From assembly GCA_009602725.1 (NCBI GenBank), contig WELB01000121.1, positions 174,542 to 196,535 of the forward strand: a DNA stretch of 21,994 nt. Reading direction: 5' to 3'. Below, piece by piece: positions 1-16,400 of the stretch. The position numbers and the translations under genes were made by a program. The notes under the pieces are model-generated. The model was given only the letters and a program-made list of their open reading frames with translations, had not been told where the DNA came from and searched no databases. Origin of the DNA: Spirogloea muscicola (taxonomy: Eukaryota; Streptophyta; Zygnematophyceae; Spirogloeales; Spirogloeaceae). Every line of letters begins with the position of its first letter. The stretch's first letter is position 1.

Positions 1-100
1 CTCCCTCCCTCCCTCTCTCCCTCTCTCTCCCTCTCTCTCCCCACCTCCCTCTCTCTCTCCTCTCCCAACCCCCATAACCCCAAACCCATTCCGGCCAGAC
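1..100. repeat. CT-rich low-complexity tract upstream of RPC2
   Basis: Almost pure pyrimidine on the + strand (CCCT and CT units) for the first 66 bases, continuing as C-rich sequence to about 100. It lies about 50-140 bp before the first plausible RPC2 start codon. A similar CT tract lies upstream of the KEA3 gene at 12982-13012, so it could be part of a pyrimidine-patch promoter or leader; that role is inference. The window begins inside it, so its full length is unknown. Confidence 0.7.
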
Positions 101-145
101 TTGCTCACTCCTCTCTCAAGCGCTCGAGAGTCCAACGTGGGCGCC

Positions 146-7104
<6,959 letters not shown>

Positions 7105-8330
7105 GAGCTCGAGGATAGGGCCCCGTACATTGTTGCTGCCGAACGGTGCACAGCACGCTTGGCTACTCTTGCCTTGCAGCTGGAGGTAAGGCTGAGATGC
7201 TACCTTGACTGGACTGGCCTGAGGAGCAGCAGCAGAGGTGTTACCGTAGTACTAGTCCCTTCTGCAGGTGCTTCACTCCAGGCGCAGGCTGCTGAGGGGA
7301 AACACTGATGCATGAGTTGTTGTGACGCTAGCAGGAGTTGCTTGTCGTGGCTTGAAGGGGTTCAACATGCGAGGGCCAGGCGGAACAGGTTGGCCTCGAG
7401 CAATACTGGTCTCTGAGGTCAAGGGCGTGACATGCGTGAAGCTGCCAGCCTAGCTGCCAAGCGGGGGGCCAAATTGAACCCTTCGACTCATATATTCTAC
7501 TATGAGCAGCAAGGTGCAGCTCCGCTCCGACATTTGACCACTTCGACAACAAGCTTCTGCAATGAACTTCGCTGCTGACGCCTCATACTTATGGTGCACA
7601 GTGGTGTGCTGAGCTCACCGCCAGCTTCTCTGGCTTACATTGGACTGTAGCCCATGCCCAGGATGGCATTGCCAAGGGCAGCCATCACAGATTCTCGGTT
7701 GCTAGCAGTGAAGTGCTGGAGCAAGCAAGCAGTCCGTCCGCAGTCAGTTCAGATTGTGAGAAGTAAAGACAGCACAGTAAGTACATCAGGCCAGGTCCCT
7801 GCAAGGTCGGCGGCCCAGAGAAACTTACACTCCGCCAGGCTCCTATTTCTCGAGCCTGCAGGATGTGCGAGCTGCGGAACAGGCGCCGGAAGTCTTCAGT
7901 CCAAAGCTGGCCAACGTTCACAAAGTTCTTGAGCTGCTTGCCCTGGGTGCAACCTCATGCAGATGCAGAGTGTCACATTCTTTTTGCCAAGCGTCAAAGT
8001 CGAAGGCTAATAGTGAGCTACTAAGAGTGGCAGTTGCCATAAGACTGTCTATCTCCGATGTCAATCTACAAAGCACATATAGCCTTGCCTGTGCCCTTTG
8101 AGATAGATACCTGCAGGCCAAAGAAGGATCCAATGCTTGTGAACCCCTCATTGTTGCCCCATAAGTCCTCATACTGCACAAGCACCACTAGTAGTGATAT
8201 TAGCAAAAGCTCTGCACAACCTTGTATGCTTGAAGCTCAGCTTGCACACAATCCCAAGCTTGCAAAATACATGAAGTGTCACCTTGAAGACTCTGAGGTT
8301 CTCTTCTTGTAAAACCCGAGCCGCAAGTCC
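7105..8330. other. RPC2 3' flank; no gene confidently recognised
   Basis: The first 70 bases after the RPC2 stop stay open in the same frame up to a GTAAGG at about 7173, but the stop fits the family's usual C-terminus, so this is probably 3' UTR. Farther on, + strand frames at about 7603-7760 and 8224-8312 (the latter ending at a TAA within TTGTAA at 8308-8312) look mildly coding. The - strand has competing frames at 7685-7921 and 7918-8181. Both strands carry plausible splice sites and none of the peptides resembles a family I know. I cannot choose between short exons of an unknown gene and chance. Confidence 0.4.
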
Positions 8331-8463
8331 GTTCGCTACACAGGCATAAGCCAGAGAGCCTCGACAACCCTCTTGTTGCAGCTCTCTGATGACTATATTG
8401 ATGCCCTCCTCTTTGCTGGCATTGCAGACTGCCTAACATGCACAAGAGTAGAAGATGATACGA

Positions 8464-8940
8464 TCAAAGAGCTGTCGTTGTTAAACAAGAGCGTGCAGTT
8501 GCTGAAGAATCACAGAGACCTACATGCAAGCTGGTCGCCTTGTGCTCTTCCTGTATCAGCATTCTCCTCAGTCTTCTCAGGTCGTTGTGCCCTGCAACTG
8601 GCAACTTGTTCGTCTGCAGTCTTGGTAGCTCCTCTTTCTTTGACTGGCACTTGCGAACTGCTGTGAGGTACATCTCAAGGACGACTGATCTGGGATCTCG
8701 AACAATAAGGCTGATGCGAGATGGCCTTGGTAAAGATAATAGCAAGTCATCAGAATAGTCCTCAATCTGCAAAGCAGCACAAGAAGATTCATCTGAGGTC
8801 AAAATTGCTGTGCAAATATGTAGCCCTCGTCTATGGTGGCCAATAACGACATCACAGACAGCCACTACCTTGTCTGGCCATACGAAAGGTTCAAGACCTG
8901 GAATGCATCGTGGCTGCAGCTTATGTCTGCATCTCCACTG
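8464..8940 (-). CDS. Candidate minus-strand exon, 158-codon open frame of unknown function
   Basis: On the minus strand the frame is open from just after a stop at 8941-8943 down to the stop at 8464-8466, the longest uninterrupted frame in this part of the window. The peptide is mixed in composition and includes VVAVCDVVIGHHRRGL, IEDYSDDLLLSLPRPSRI, SLIVRDPRSVVLEMYL and a basic stretch LRRLRRML. The VRDPRSVV segment resembles the RDPR motif of sulfotransferases, but no P-loop-like partner motif is visible, so that is only a hint. There is no ATG near the top, so it would be an internal exon or a fragment. The + strand also has an 80-codon ORF at 8833-9075. Low confidence. Confidence 0.25.
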   Translation of the reverse strand, partial: QWRCRHKLQPRCIPGLEPFVWPDKVVAVCDVVIGHHRRGLHICTAILTSDESSCAALQIEDYSDDLLLSLPRPSRISLIVRDPRSVVLEMYLTAVRKCQSKKEELPRLQTNKLPVAGHNDLRRLRRMLIQEEHKATSLHVGLCDSSATARSCLTTTAL

Positions 8941-9253
8941 TCACCGAAGACCAGCCTTTCTCGTGCCGCAAAGCTTCGCAGAGTCTCTCTCCACCAGCCA
9001 CCACCCGTATTTGGACCGGCTACGTTGATTATGATTGGGCGTAGACCTGCTCGCAGGGTGTCACTGCGACTTTGAATCGTAGACTGTATGCGCATTGGAC
9101 AGAGGAGGGCAGCAGAGTATACTGCCGATGTGTAGACTGCACAGTAGGACATAAGGGTAAGCGTGACAGCAGCAGAGCGATGATCCTGATATAATGATGA
9201 TGATTATAGCTTCAGAGAAACAGCAGGCTCCTAGCAATAGCTGGATCATTGCA

Positions 9254-9499
9254 TCATCTGATATCCATGACAAGGTACAGCACTGATGACGGACCTGCTG
9301 CAGAAAGATTGACTTCCTGCGTACTCGCATATACCAGGGACAGGCCAATCACGCCGAAGATGCACAGTCCGACCAGCACAGAGACAACTGCTGCAATTTT
9401 CGTGCTGCTCTTTGCCTTCCCGCGCATGCCGTACATTGCAAGCGGCAAGATTATAGTCACTGCAGCAGGGCAGAAGCGGTAGCTCGTTGAGATGCACAT
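9254..9499 (-). CDS. Candidate minus-strand membrane-protein segment
   Basis: An 81-codon minus-strand ORF with an ATG contains two hydrophobic stretches: FCPAAVTIILPLAMYGM and, after a short basic loop (RGKAKSSTK), IAAVVSVLVGLCIFGVIGLS. Two helices joined by a positively charged loop near a C-terminus recall the end of AAAP/SLC38-type amino-acid transporters, but the similarity is structural rather than motif-based. Farther upstream on the same strand (about 9586-9670), a frame containing TPIYGGSIVTMSPQTR ends at a possible donor (ATGG before GTAAGC) and might be another exon. The chain cannot be completed. A fragment or chance hydrophobic frame remains possible. Confidence 0.25.
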   Translation of the reverse strand: MCISTSYRFCPAAVTIILPLAMYGMRGKAKSSTKIAAVVSVLVGLCIFGVIGLSLVYASTQEVNLSAAGPSSVLYLVMDIR

Positions 9500-10390
9500 G
9501 CAGCAATTTACGAGATGTTTTGTGAGCTTGTTTGTATCATACTGAAATGATCAGCGCTGGCAGATATGGCTGATCAAGCTTACCCATGATTATGGCCCAT
9601 ATGTCCTTGTACCGAGTCTGTGGCGACATGGTCACGATGCTACCGCCGTATATAGGTGTCCAGGTAAGGAGAGCTCTGAATCTGAGACGTCTTGATGCAA
9701 GCCAGACCAGTCCAGCTCGCCAGCTGCAACATCAGCATGTTGGATCGAAGTACTTCGTGACCAGATCAGCAAGCCGTACAGGACGCCTTTCATCGAGGAC
9801 AACACTACGCGCGCGAGGTGCTCGATATGCGCAGCACTTGCCGCGTCGAAGCGGCGGTGGCGGGCGCTGGCGGCGGCGGCTGCGGGCGGCCTGCAGTGGC
9901 GGGTTGAATGTGAGGGGACCAGGCATTGAGTCTATTCCAAGCAAATCAGATATCAATGAGACGGCTAGAATCACCGTTGAAAGCTCATCTTAATGGGTGG
10001 TAGTCGGTCGGCTGCATGTGTTCAAGACGGCGCACGCGAGCTGCAGCGTCTCGCTTGCACAACAAGAACCTATTCAATGCTCTTCCAGAGCATTCTAATA
10101 TTGTCATTATGTCGATTGACATCAAGATCAGCAATTTTTGGGGCTACTTAGTATACTATGTCATCGGGACGCCAGGTACGGACAGTAGTAGCAGGATACT
10201 CCACGATAGAGCACAGAGTGCCTAAAACAAGTCCTCGGCAATCAGCCAAGCGATGTGCATGACAGCATCATCGCTAGCAGAAGCAGGATAAAGGGTGACC
10301 TTGTCTGAGTGATCGTTGATTGGGCTCGGTTTCACTCTTTTTTTAAGGAGGAGAATGAGGAGATTCCAAATCGTTTGTCAGTACAATGTT
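9500..10390. other. Intergenic or unassigned sequence
   Basis: Contains a GC-rich patch at about 9840-9900 (GGC/GCG repeats) and several overlapping ORFs on both strands, none of recognised family. A strong GTAAGG lies at 9664 on the + strand and a possible donor near 9582 on the - strand, so the orientation of any gene here is unclear. The stretch 10000-10390 shows nothing gene-like. Confidence 0.4.
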
Positions 10391-10462
10391 ATCAATTCGA
10401 TTGAATCCCAAGTAGCCAAGTAATGACATACAACTTACTTGGGACGTATGTTGACATACGTC
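10391..10462. repeat. Cluster of three nested or adjacent short inverted repeats
   Basis: Three near-perfect palindromic structures lie within 72 bp: TCAAT-TCG-ATTGA at about 10392-10404; CCCAAGTA at 10407-10414 pairing with TACTTGGG at 10436-10443 (with an overlapping CCAAGTAA/TTACTTGG pair inside it); and GACGTATG-TTGA-CATACGTC at 10443-10462. The motif TTGACATAC at 10451 recurs at 10473. Such a cluster suggests a small palindromic element or a transposon end, but no clear target duplication was found. Confidence 0.65.
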
Positions 10463-10950
10463 AGCAAGTACGTTGACATACCTCTCTTTCGTCATTGCTG
10501 TACGCAAACGCCCCGTGAACGTCAATGGCCAGCGCAACAAATTGTTGACAGGCAGTGCGGTCTGCACACTGCCCTTACTTGACGTCCCAAAGAAGTTGAT
10601 AAGAGCCGGAAAGAGCAACCCACGCAGCTATGCCATCTGGCTACCAGGGCGATCAACAAACCCTAGTCAATAGGCGCAAGTCGGAGTAGCTAGCAGCAAC
10701 AGAGCGTCGTCACGTCAGTGCCCAGTAGCAGCAGCCAAAGTGCGCGGCATGCCTGCGGAAACGCCTGGGAGCTGGGAGGAGCTAAAGAATGAATGCAAGC
10801 TCTTCTTACTTCGGGTTGGCACAGCCCGGAATAGGAATAGAAACTCGCACGAACTTTAGAGAAACAGCACAAAGTTATCTCGAACTGGCACAGCCCTCGC
10901 CCCCTTTGAAACAGCTCACTTCTTGAGAGGATGAACAAGGTCCAAAGAAA

Positions 10951-11270
10951 GAAATTGCTCGCCCATAGAGAAGAGGGCCTGGCAAATGCGAGCCCAAAAA
11001 GAAGGACAAAATCCAAAGAGCCAAACAAAAGAAATTGCTCGCCCAAAGAGAAGAGGGGCTGGCAAAGGCAGCCCAAAATGAATAGACAAAAGAAGGTGCC
11101 GAGAAGAAAAACGAGAGCCAGACACAAGACGACGCAGAGGGAAGCTCAGTACCCACGAGTGAGCAGCAGCAAGTCAGATTAACTTGCAGCTGGGAAAGAG
11201 GCACTCCGCCTCGACCCAAAGGGCCGAAAGGCGCCAAAAGCACACAGCCATGCAAGAGACTACAGCGCAT
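10951..11270. repeat. Dispersed repeat, copy A (two tandem units of about 80 bp plus a shared tail)
   Basis: A unit beginning GAAATTGCTCGCCC starts at 10951 and again at 11031 (period 80), each followed by AGAGAAGAGG, CTGGCAAA and AGCCCAAAA. After the second unit a tail at about 11124-11220 (CAAGACGACGCAGAGGGAAG and onward) reappears at 12620-12718. The A/G-rich plus strand gives long spurious minus-strand ORFs rich in Leu and Phe. The copies flank the retroelement remnant on both sides, so they may belong to the same element or its insertion neighbourhood. Confidence 0.8.
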
Positions 11271-11489
11271 GGGGGCTTGTCAGGGGACCCGGTTCCAGGA
11301 GCCAAGTTTCTCTGACCTGAGGCTGCTTAGCAGGGGTTACAGAGTGCTTCGTAGCTGCTTAGTTTCTTCTTGTGTTTTTGTTGCTTCCCCTGGCCCATTC
11401 TCGAACTTGGTTCTTACTTTTTTTGGGGCAAGCCTTTCCCAGACCCTTTGTCTTTTCGGGCTGGCTTCTCACAGCCCTTGCCCCCATAC

Positions 11490-12199
11490 CCACACCTGGA
11501 GCCACAGACTGGATCACCTCACACGTTGTGGCCAACGCCTTCAGCATCAGCTCCGAGGCCTTTCGGACGTACCTTCAACTCTTCCTCGGCCTCCCACCTA
11601 AATGCCTGATTGGGGTGCCAGTGTGAGTGCGGCTTCCGTGCAGAGGGTGCTGAGCTCGCCACTCACATGCTGCGATGCCCCACTGGACCAGAAGTGGTGG
11701 GCATCCACAACCTCCTCCGTGATGCCCTGGCGGGTTTGATGCGCGACGCCGGGTACCGTGCGGTCGTGGAAGTGAACAACATCATGCCTATCACCACGGA
11801 TTCCCAGGGACGTCATCATCGCTGCACACTTGACATTGTGGGCGTGCAACCTGGTGGAGGACCACGGACCTTAGTCGATGGGTTGTGGTTACGGCGGCCC
11901 TATAAAGGTCCAGCATCGACACACATCGCTGGCCACGCAGTGGGCAGTGCTGAACAAGAAAGCTGCAGCACTACTCCGATTACCCCCCGTGTGGTCAGCT
12001 ACTGCCAGCGGCAGTCGACATCTTTGGCTGCTTAGGTCCTCGTTTCCTTACTTTCCTTCAAAACATAGCCAATCTAGGCTACACACGACATGCAGATGTG
12101 TTCCCGGCTGAGATGGGTTTGCCAGCTGCATATCTGTAGTTCTTGCGACGACGAGTTTCGGCCTATTTGCAGCGTGCTCAGGCTAATGCTTTGCACTAG
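11490..12199 (+). mobile_element. Decayed 3' end of a non-LTR-type retroelement (zinc knuckle and endonuclease-like C-terminus)
   Basis: Three consecutive frames resemble the C-terminus of a retroelement polyprotein. The first, at about 11490-11615, reads like the end of the reverse transcriptase (GATDWI, SEAFRTYLQLFLGLP). The second, 11613-11880, has a Cys-Cys-His-Cys knuckle (CECGF, then H and C in ATHMLRC), an IHNLLRDAL segment where related proteins have RHN, then TLDIVGV and RTLVD, which match in order the acidic positions of restriction-like endonuclease domains. The third, 12002-12199, carries FGCLGPRF and FLRRRVSAYLQRAQANALH, typical of the extreme end of such ORFs. Frame changes near 11615 and 11885 and an in-frame stop at 12137-12139 show it is inactive. 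The family assignment comes from motif order; no RT catalytic motif lies in the window, so the copy is 5'-truncated or diverged. Confidence 0.7.
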
Positions 12200-12509
12200 T
12201 TGGTGGCAGAAGGGCTTTGTATTTGCCATCTAGTTTTCAGGCATCGGTTAGCGACCTTTATGTTTTGACCCGTGGTTACTGAGCAGGGTCAATCTACTAT
12301 AGGTTATGTAGGTCTTAGGATGTGCTTGCCTTTGTACTTGGCCATTTGGCCTTCGTTTGTTTCAAATACACGGAATCCATTGGGAGAGCCACTTCTCCTT
12401 TCCCAGCCCCTATCCTCTATGGGCGAGCCCTTCTCTTTTTCCAGCGCATGTAAGCCCGAGACAGTAGCCGCAAGTCTCTTCCAAGAAGAGAAGGGGTGGA
12501 TGAAAGAAA
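12200..12509. repeat. Retroelement 3' flank with an inverted partial repeat copy
   Basis: No gene is seen. At 12415-12428 the sequence CTCTATGGGCGAGC is the reverse complement of the core of the dispersed unit at 10951, so a partial copy lies here in opposite orientation, about 95 bp before direct copy B. The T-rich stretch before it may be the retroelement's 3' untranslated region. Confidence 0.5.
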
Positions 12510-12760
12510 GAAAGTGCTCGCCCATGGAGAAGAGTAGCTGGCAAAGCCAGCCCAAAAAGTATGGACAATGTCCAAAGCCAAAGATAAGAGGTGTCGAAAA
12601 AGGACTACACTACAGAATACAAGACGATGCAGAGGGAAGCTCAGTACCCGCGAGTGAGCAACAGCAAGTCAAAGTAGCTCGTTGCAGTGAAAGAGGCACT
12701 CCGCCGAGACCCAGAGGCTCCTCTTCTCTATGGGCGCGCACTTCTCTCAGAGGCAGCAAC
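12510..12760. repeat. Dispersed repeat, copy B
   Basis: A diverged direct copy of the 10951/11031 unit starts at 12510 (GAAAGTGCTCGCCCATGGAG), continues with CTGGCAAAGCCAGCCCAAAA, and shares the tail at 12620-12718 (CAAGACGATGCAGAGGGAAG, then AAGAGGCACTCCGCC) with copy A. A second inverted core, CTCTTCTCTATGGGCG, follows at 12721-12736. By eye the shared tail is roughly 85 percent identical to copy A. A 413-codon + strand ORF spanning this repeat, the N and the KEA3 leader is not a credible gene. Confidence 0.75.
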
Positions 12761-12977
12761 CATAGCACGGCCTGCTCGCGAGGGGATGGCTGCAAAGCGC
12801 CAAGCCCAGACGGGCAGAAGATTGCAATGTGTAACTCTCCTGATCTACAATCCACCATCTGCACCTTCAAGTGTCGTGGTCAACCACGTGGCCCTGACGT
12901 CCGCCCCAGTGCGCGGCCGCGAGCGCGCCAGCGGGGCGTCCCCATCAACCCCCCCCTCCCCGACACTTCCGATTCAT

Positions 12978-12981
<4 letters not shown>

Positions 12982-13008
<27 letters not shown>

Positions 13009-13012
13009 NCTC
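12982..13012. repeat. CT dinucleotide microsatellite containing an unresolved base
   Basis: About 15 CT units end in the single N at 13009, then CTCG. The ambiguous base shows that the assembly could not settle the length or sequence of this repeat. Confidence 0.9.
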
Positions 13013-13455
13013 GTGCCGCGCTCCCCACCTCCCCGCCCGCTCTCATCGCCCGCCTCCTCTCCCGCGCCCGCCTCTCGCCGCCCCGGGTGCGTCAGGCTTG
13101 AGGCCGCCGCCGCAGCGGCTGCTGCTGCGGTGCGCGGCTCGGCAGACAGCTGCAAGCAGCCCCGCCACGCGTGCGCGCCGCGGGAAGAGGACCTTTGCCA
13201 TGTTCTGAAAGAGGACCTCTTTCACGTCCAGATCAAAGCTTGCGCTCAGGGATTGTTATCAGCGGCGTCTTCTCGGTGGCAGGCCCCCCGGCGCTGGTGG
13301 CGGCAATGGGGCGGCCTCGCTGCCCAGGGCGTCCGTCAAATTGCAGAGGAGTCCGGCCTCGGTGGCGGTCGCCGTCTGGGCGGCCATAGCGCCGAGTCCT
13401 GGCGGAGGGCCGGCGCTGACAGCCGCGGCTGCCGCCGGCCTCCCGGCCTAGGGCC
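12982..13455 (+). promoter_or_regulatory. Probable KEA3 promoter or 5' leader region
   Basis: The GC-rich stretch between the CT microsatellite and the KEA3 start has no recognisable protein-coding exon. If transcription starts near the CT tract, the leader would contain a three-codon upstream ORF (ATG TTC TGA at 13200-13208) and a longer one from 13303 to 13389 in the KEA3 frame that stops before the main start. Both could lower KEA3 translation. No TATA box was found. The transcription start is not visible in the sequence, so this is inference. Confidence 0.3.
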
Positions 13456-16400
13456 ATGGCCACGGTGGCCTTACTCGGCCTGGACTCGACTGGCACAGCC
13501 GCCATGCCTCTGAGGCTGCGACCTGCAATTAGTGGGGAGCCTGTTCAATCCCTCAGAGGCACGCGCCTCGCCAGGCGGCGGCCCAAAGCTGCAGCCAAGC
13601 TCTCCATCCCCCCCATCAGCAGCCATTCCAGGAGCCATGGCTGTGCCGGGCCGCTCTGGCACGCAGCAACAGTCGCTGCCTGCCGCAGGGCCGCGCCCAC
13701 GCCGAGTTTGCGGGCGGCGCACGACATACGCCGCTGGCAGCTCAGCCGAGGCCTGCCGCCTCCGCGTGCCGCCGCCGGCGAGCTCGCCGCGTCGGCGCAG
13801 GGCGGCCTGGACGTCATCCAGGGCCTCGGCCTCGACACCCTTCTCTTTCTGGTCGCCACGGTCTTCGTCGTCCCCACCTTCAAGGCGATCAATCTCAGCC
13901 CTGTAAGCTTCCCCAGCTTCCCATAAGCATGGCTGCACGGCTGCCGTGGCGGCTGCAACCTGCCGAGCGGACGCCCCTTGACCACTGGCACTGGCACTGG
14001 CGCCGCAACCATGCAGATTCTGGGTTTCTTGCTCTCTGGCATCGTGCTGAATCAGCTAAAGCTTATCCATAACATTGCCGACGTCAAGGCGCTGTCAGAG
14101 CTGGGCATCCTCTTTCTGGTATGTCGCCGTCACAACAGCCGCCACCATGCAGCTGCCTCTCTTGCTACCGCCCTTGTGAGAGCTGCGCCAATTTATGATG
14201 GGGCACTTGTTGCAGCTGTTTGAGATGGGCCTGGAGCTCTCATTGGCGCGCCTCAAGGCGCTTGCCAAGTACGCCTTCGGCATGGGTCTCGCCCAGGTGT
14301 GCTGCCGGAAGCCACTTCGGCCTCCGCTCTTATGCTGGAGCTCGTTGCTATGCTCGGCCAAAGGCTTAGGCCGGCTGGGCGCTGATGCAGGTGGTGTTGT
14401 CGACGCTGGCCTTCACAGCGTTCGAGCTGCCGCCAGAGAAGGCAATCGGCACGCGCGTGCTCGAGTTCCTCTTCCACGCCCGCCCAGACCTGGTCTGCTC
14501 TCTCTGCCGATTACCTCTATCACTCGTCCCCATGTCACACCTACCCCTGGCCAATGCCAGTGGGTGCCTCATCCAGCCACTGCTCAGCCAGCTGCCTCCC
14601 TCGTCCCTCTAACCCCCCCCCCTCCTCCCTGCCCCTCTTGCTCTGTGCTGCAGGTGAACATCCGGTCAGTCGACGAGGCGCTGGTCATTGGCGCCGCGCT
14701 CGCTATGTCATCCTCGGCCTTCGTCCTCCAGGTTCTCCATGGCCCATGGTCGCCAGTGCTATCCGCACCCCCTTGCTGTGTCCACTGCTGTGGTTTCAGA
14801 TTGATCCTTAAGCTTGCCATATTGATGGAAGAGCTGTCGCTGTGCTATGGGTTTCTTCCATTCTTCAGCTACTCGCTGAGAAGGGGGAGCTGCCGACCAA
14901 GTTTGGATCCGCGACGCTCGGCATCCTCCTACTCCAGGTGATGGCTACGACCAACACATTCTTATGGCCACTAGTTATCAGTTCTGTAAGGGCTGATTGT
15001 GCATCATGCATGTGTAGTGGGTAAACCCTGCACGTATATCATAGTCCCTCCGACCTCCTTCCGCAATCCTTGTACTGCTAGATAATCCTTGGCGGTCCCA
15101 CACCTCGAGCCCCAACACAAAGCAGCTCTTTGCTCAGCTGCGCACCACATCAGGCAGGGGTGGCTGACTATCTTGTCAAGCATGTCGGTGTTGTCCTTGC
15201 AGGACATTGCGGTGGTGCCCCTCCTCGTCATCCTCCCAATTCTAGAGCTAGGGGTAAGCTGCTGGTACTGCCACTGCCATTGGCCCGGTGACTGAGCCAC
15301 CAGCTCGCATGATATTTGAGCGGCGGTTGCTGTGGCGATGGTCATTGTGGCAGGACTTCACGGATGAGAGCATGATGCCAGTGCTGGTTGCTGCGAGCCT
15401 CAAGGCGCTGCTTGGCCTCGGCCTGCTGCTGCTGGCTGGCCGTCTCCTCCTCCGCCCAGCGTTCGAGGTCAGTGTTTGGCCCTACCTGCACGTCGCAGGT
15501 TGCTTGGTGGCAGGCCAGCAGACCCCTCATGCTACTCTGCTGCCGGCGGTGCTCATTCTTGCAGGTCGTGGCAGACTCGCGGAGCCCTGAGGCGTTTGTG
15601 GCTATGTGCTTGCTCACCGTCACTGGCACCTCCTACCTCACCCAGAAGCTCGGCTTCAGCGACTCGGTGCGGCACACCCCCTCTTCTCTGCCCTACTCCC
15701 TCCTAATCATCCCTCGCTTCCTCTCGCTAGCCTGAAAGCGCAGCGCTCCATGAGCCCACAAGCTTTGAGATTGATACAAGGCCTTTCTGATCAAGCTGCT
15801 TGTCGCCATCCTTCCGGCGCAGCTGGGCGCATTCTTGGCTGGTGCGCTGCTGGCGGAGACCAACTACCGCACGCAGGTGGAGGCGGACATCCGGCCCTTC
15901 CGCGGCCTCCTCCTTGGCCTCTTCTTCGTCACCACCGGCACATCCATTGACCTTCAGGTGTGCTGCGGCAGGATGGCGCCAGCAGCTGGTTGAGCAGGAC
16001 TGGCTTGACTCAACCCAAATTAATTTGCTGAATGGTCTTGGGGCCCCCGATAGTACTTGACCTTCATCTGCTACAAACGATCGTAGCAGTCCTTTCCAAA
16101 TGCTCTGCAGTGAGACACATCAGTGCCAGTCATCCATGAGAACTAGAGGTAGCTGCTGCGGCCTTGCGGTTGGTCTCTGACGCAGCAGATGCGGCCCCCT
16201 GCCGCGGCACTGCTTGCAACGGGCCAACCTGCCGGTGCGGTCTGCAGCTGATGGTGAAGGAGTTCCCGAACATCATGGCGCTGCTCGGCGGCCTGATTGC
16301 AATCAAGACGACAATCATCACGGCACTTGGCACGCGCGTCGGCCTCACCTTCCCCGAGTCTGTGCGGACTGGCCTCCTGCTCTCGCAAGGCGGCGAATTT

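Noticed and set aside
60-95. AACCCCCATAACCCC run considered as telomeric repeat
   Set aside because: The units are irregular and do not match the CCCTAAA repeat usual in green algae; it is part of the C-rich low-complexity tract.
7603-7760. + strand peptide (GLHWTVAHAQDG region) considered as an RNase H2A fragment
   Set aside because: The spacing is vaguely similar to the central part of RNase H2A, but the catalytic and SAAS-like motifs are missing and no flanking exons fit.
10690-11270. Minus-strand ORFs rich in Leu, Phe and Ser that look like membrane proteins
   Set aside because: They are translations of the A/G-rich tandem repeat units, and the peptide repeats follow the DNA repeats; no start context or family match.
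12272-13513. Long + strand ORF of 413 codons across the repeats, the N and the KEA3 leader
   Set aside because: It runs through the dispersed repeat, the CT microsatellite (Ser-Leu run) and GC-rich leader, includes the unresolved base and overlaps the KEA3 start in another frame; no domain is visible.
13471-14042. Minus-strand ORFs of 155 and 165 codons opposite KEA3 exon 1
   Set aside because: Shadow frames of the GC-rich transit-peptide exon, which is supported by splicing and homology on the + strand.
15772-15822. Peptide [11 protein letters not shown] just before a KEA3 exon considered as coding
   Set aside because: KEA3 homology joins the exon ending at 15666 directly to the exon at 15823, so this stretch is intron even though it is hydrophobic.
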